8,284 nucleotides of DNA from Actinomycetota bacterium (lineage in GTDB: Bacteria; Actinomycetota; Coriobacteriia; Coriobacteriales; RUG844), in contig JAAXUU010000044.1 in assembly GCA_013335845.1 (NCBI GenBank), positions 1 through 8,284 on the forward strand, written 5' to 3'. Both the position numbers and the translations under genes were made by a program. Numbering within the stretch: the first letter of the stretch is position 1; each line of letters opens with the position of its first letter. Positions 7,930 to 8,284 of this stretch are shown here, in pieces. Below the pieces are notes generated by a model that made no database searches, was not told where the DNA came from, and saw nothing but the letters and a program-made list of their open reading frames with translations.

Positions 7930-8284
7930 ATGATTAAGACAAAAGAACTCATCGCAAAGGTTCTTTTCATGATTGCCGCGGGCGCTTCTGTGCTCGCGGT
8001 GATCACGATTTTTATCTTTCTATTTTCAAGTGGTTTGCCCGCAATCGGGGAAATAGGTCTTTCGCAGTTCTTGTTGGGGTTGCAGTGGAAGCCTGCGAAT
8101 GATCTGTACGGTATCTTCCCGATGATCGTGGGAAGTATATATGTAACTGCCGGAGCTGTCGTGATCGGCGTGCCGATCGGTTTGCTTTGCGCGATATTCC
8201 TATCCCAATTCGCCTCATCGAAGGTTGCCCGTTTGATAAAGCCGGGCGTTCAATTGCTGGCAGGTATACCCTCGGTCGTCTATG
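7930..8284 (+). CDS. pstC: Phosphate ABC transporter permease PstC, N-terminal part
   Basis: This is one of the two membrane permease subunits of the high-affinity phosphate importer; it normally pairs with PstA and the ATPase PstB. The frame is open from ATG 7930 to the window end, giving 118 residues and no stop, so the gene is cut by the window edge and not broken. A first membrane helix spans about residues 11-33. The extracellular segment LPAIGEIGLSQFLLGLQWKP follows, then IFPMIVGSIYVTAGAVVIGV (62-81), which starts the conserved permease core, and LLAGIPSVVY (109-118), a highly typical PstC stretch. The start lies 5 nt after the pstS stop with only a weak GGG upstream, so translation is probably coupled to pstS. 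pstA, pstB and phoU are expected beyond the window. Confidence 0.93.
   Translation, partial: MIKTKELIAKVLFMIAAGASVLAVITIFIFLFSSGLPAIGEIGLSQFLLGLQWKPANDLYGIFPMIVGSIYVTAGAVVIGVPIGLLCAIFLSQFASSKVARLIKPGVQLLAGIPSVVY

Overview
The window is about 8.3 kb of moderately GC-rich DNA, and every gene I can support lies on the + strand. It looks like a fragment of a strictly anaerobic, Gram-positive-type genome. The large 2-hydroxyacyl-CoA-dehydratase-activase-like proteins, the lipoprotein phosphate-binding protein and the GTG start of pstS would suit the Coriobacteriia (Actinomycetota) or clostridial lineages. I favour the former weakly; no marker here settles it.

Region 1 (1-1387) is the 3' part of a gene for a large activase-like protein. 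It is broken by a frameshift near 421-436. The break is exactly what loss of one copy of a tandem 8-bp repeat would give. Region 2 (1388-1494) is a compact promoter/operator with two inverted repeats. Region 3 (1495-6604) is a two-gene operon. A TetR-family regulator overlaps by 11 bp a 1489-residue protein that carries two HgdC-like ATPase domains, a cysteine cluster and a long C-terminal part related to region 1. The regulator probably controls its own operon, and the large protein is probably an ATP-driven electron-transfer enzyme of unknown substrate.

Region 4 (6605-7021) is a 417-bp intergenic stretch. It holds a strong hairpin after the activase gene, an array of phosphate-box-like half-sites and a stem-loop just before pstS. 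Region 5 (7022-8284) starts a pst high-affinity phosphate uptake operon: the lipoprotein PstS, then the permease PstC, which runs off the window end.

The most striking observation is in PstS. Its two halves are in the reverse of the classical order. The segment with the SREDGSGTR phosphate-binding loop, normally in the second half, comes first. The segment with the AGSSSVTP loop, normally at the N terminus, comes last. All ligand-loop motifs are kept, so this looks like a functional circular permutation rather than a broken gene.
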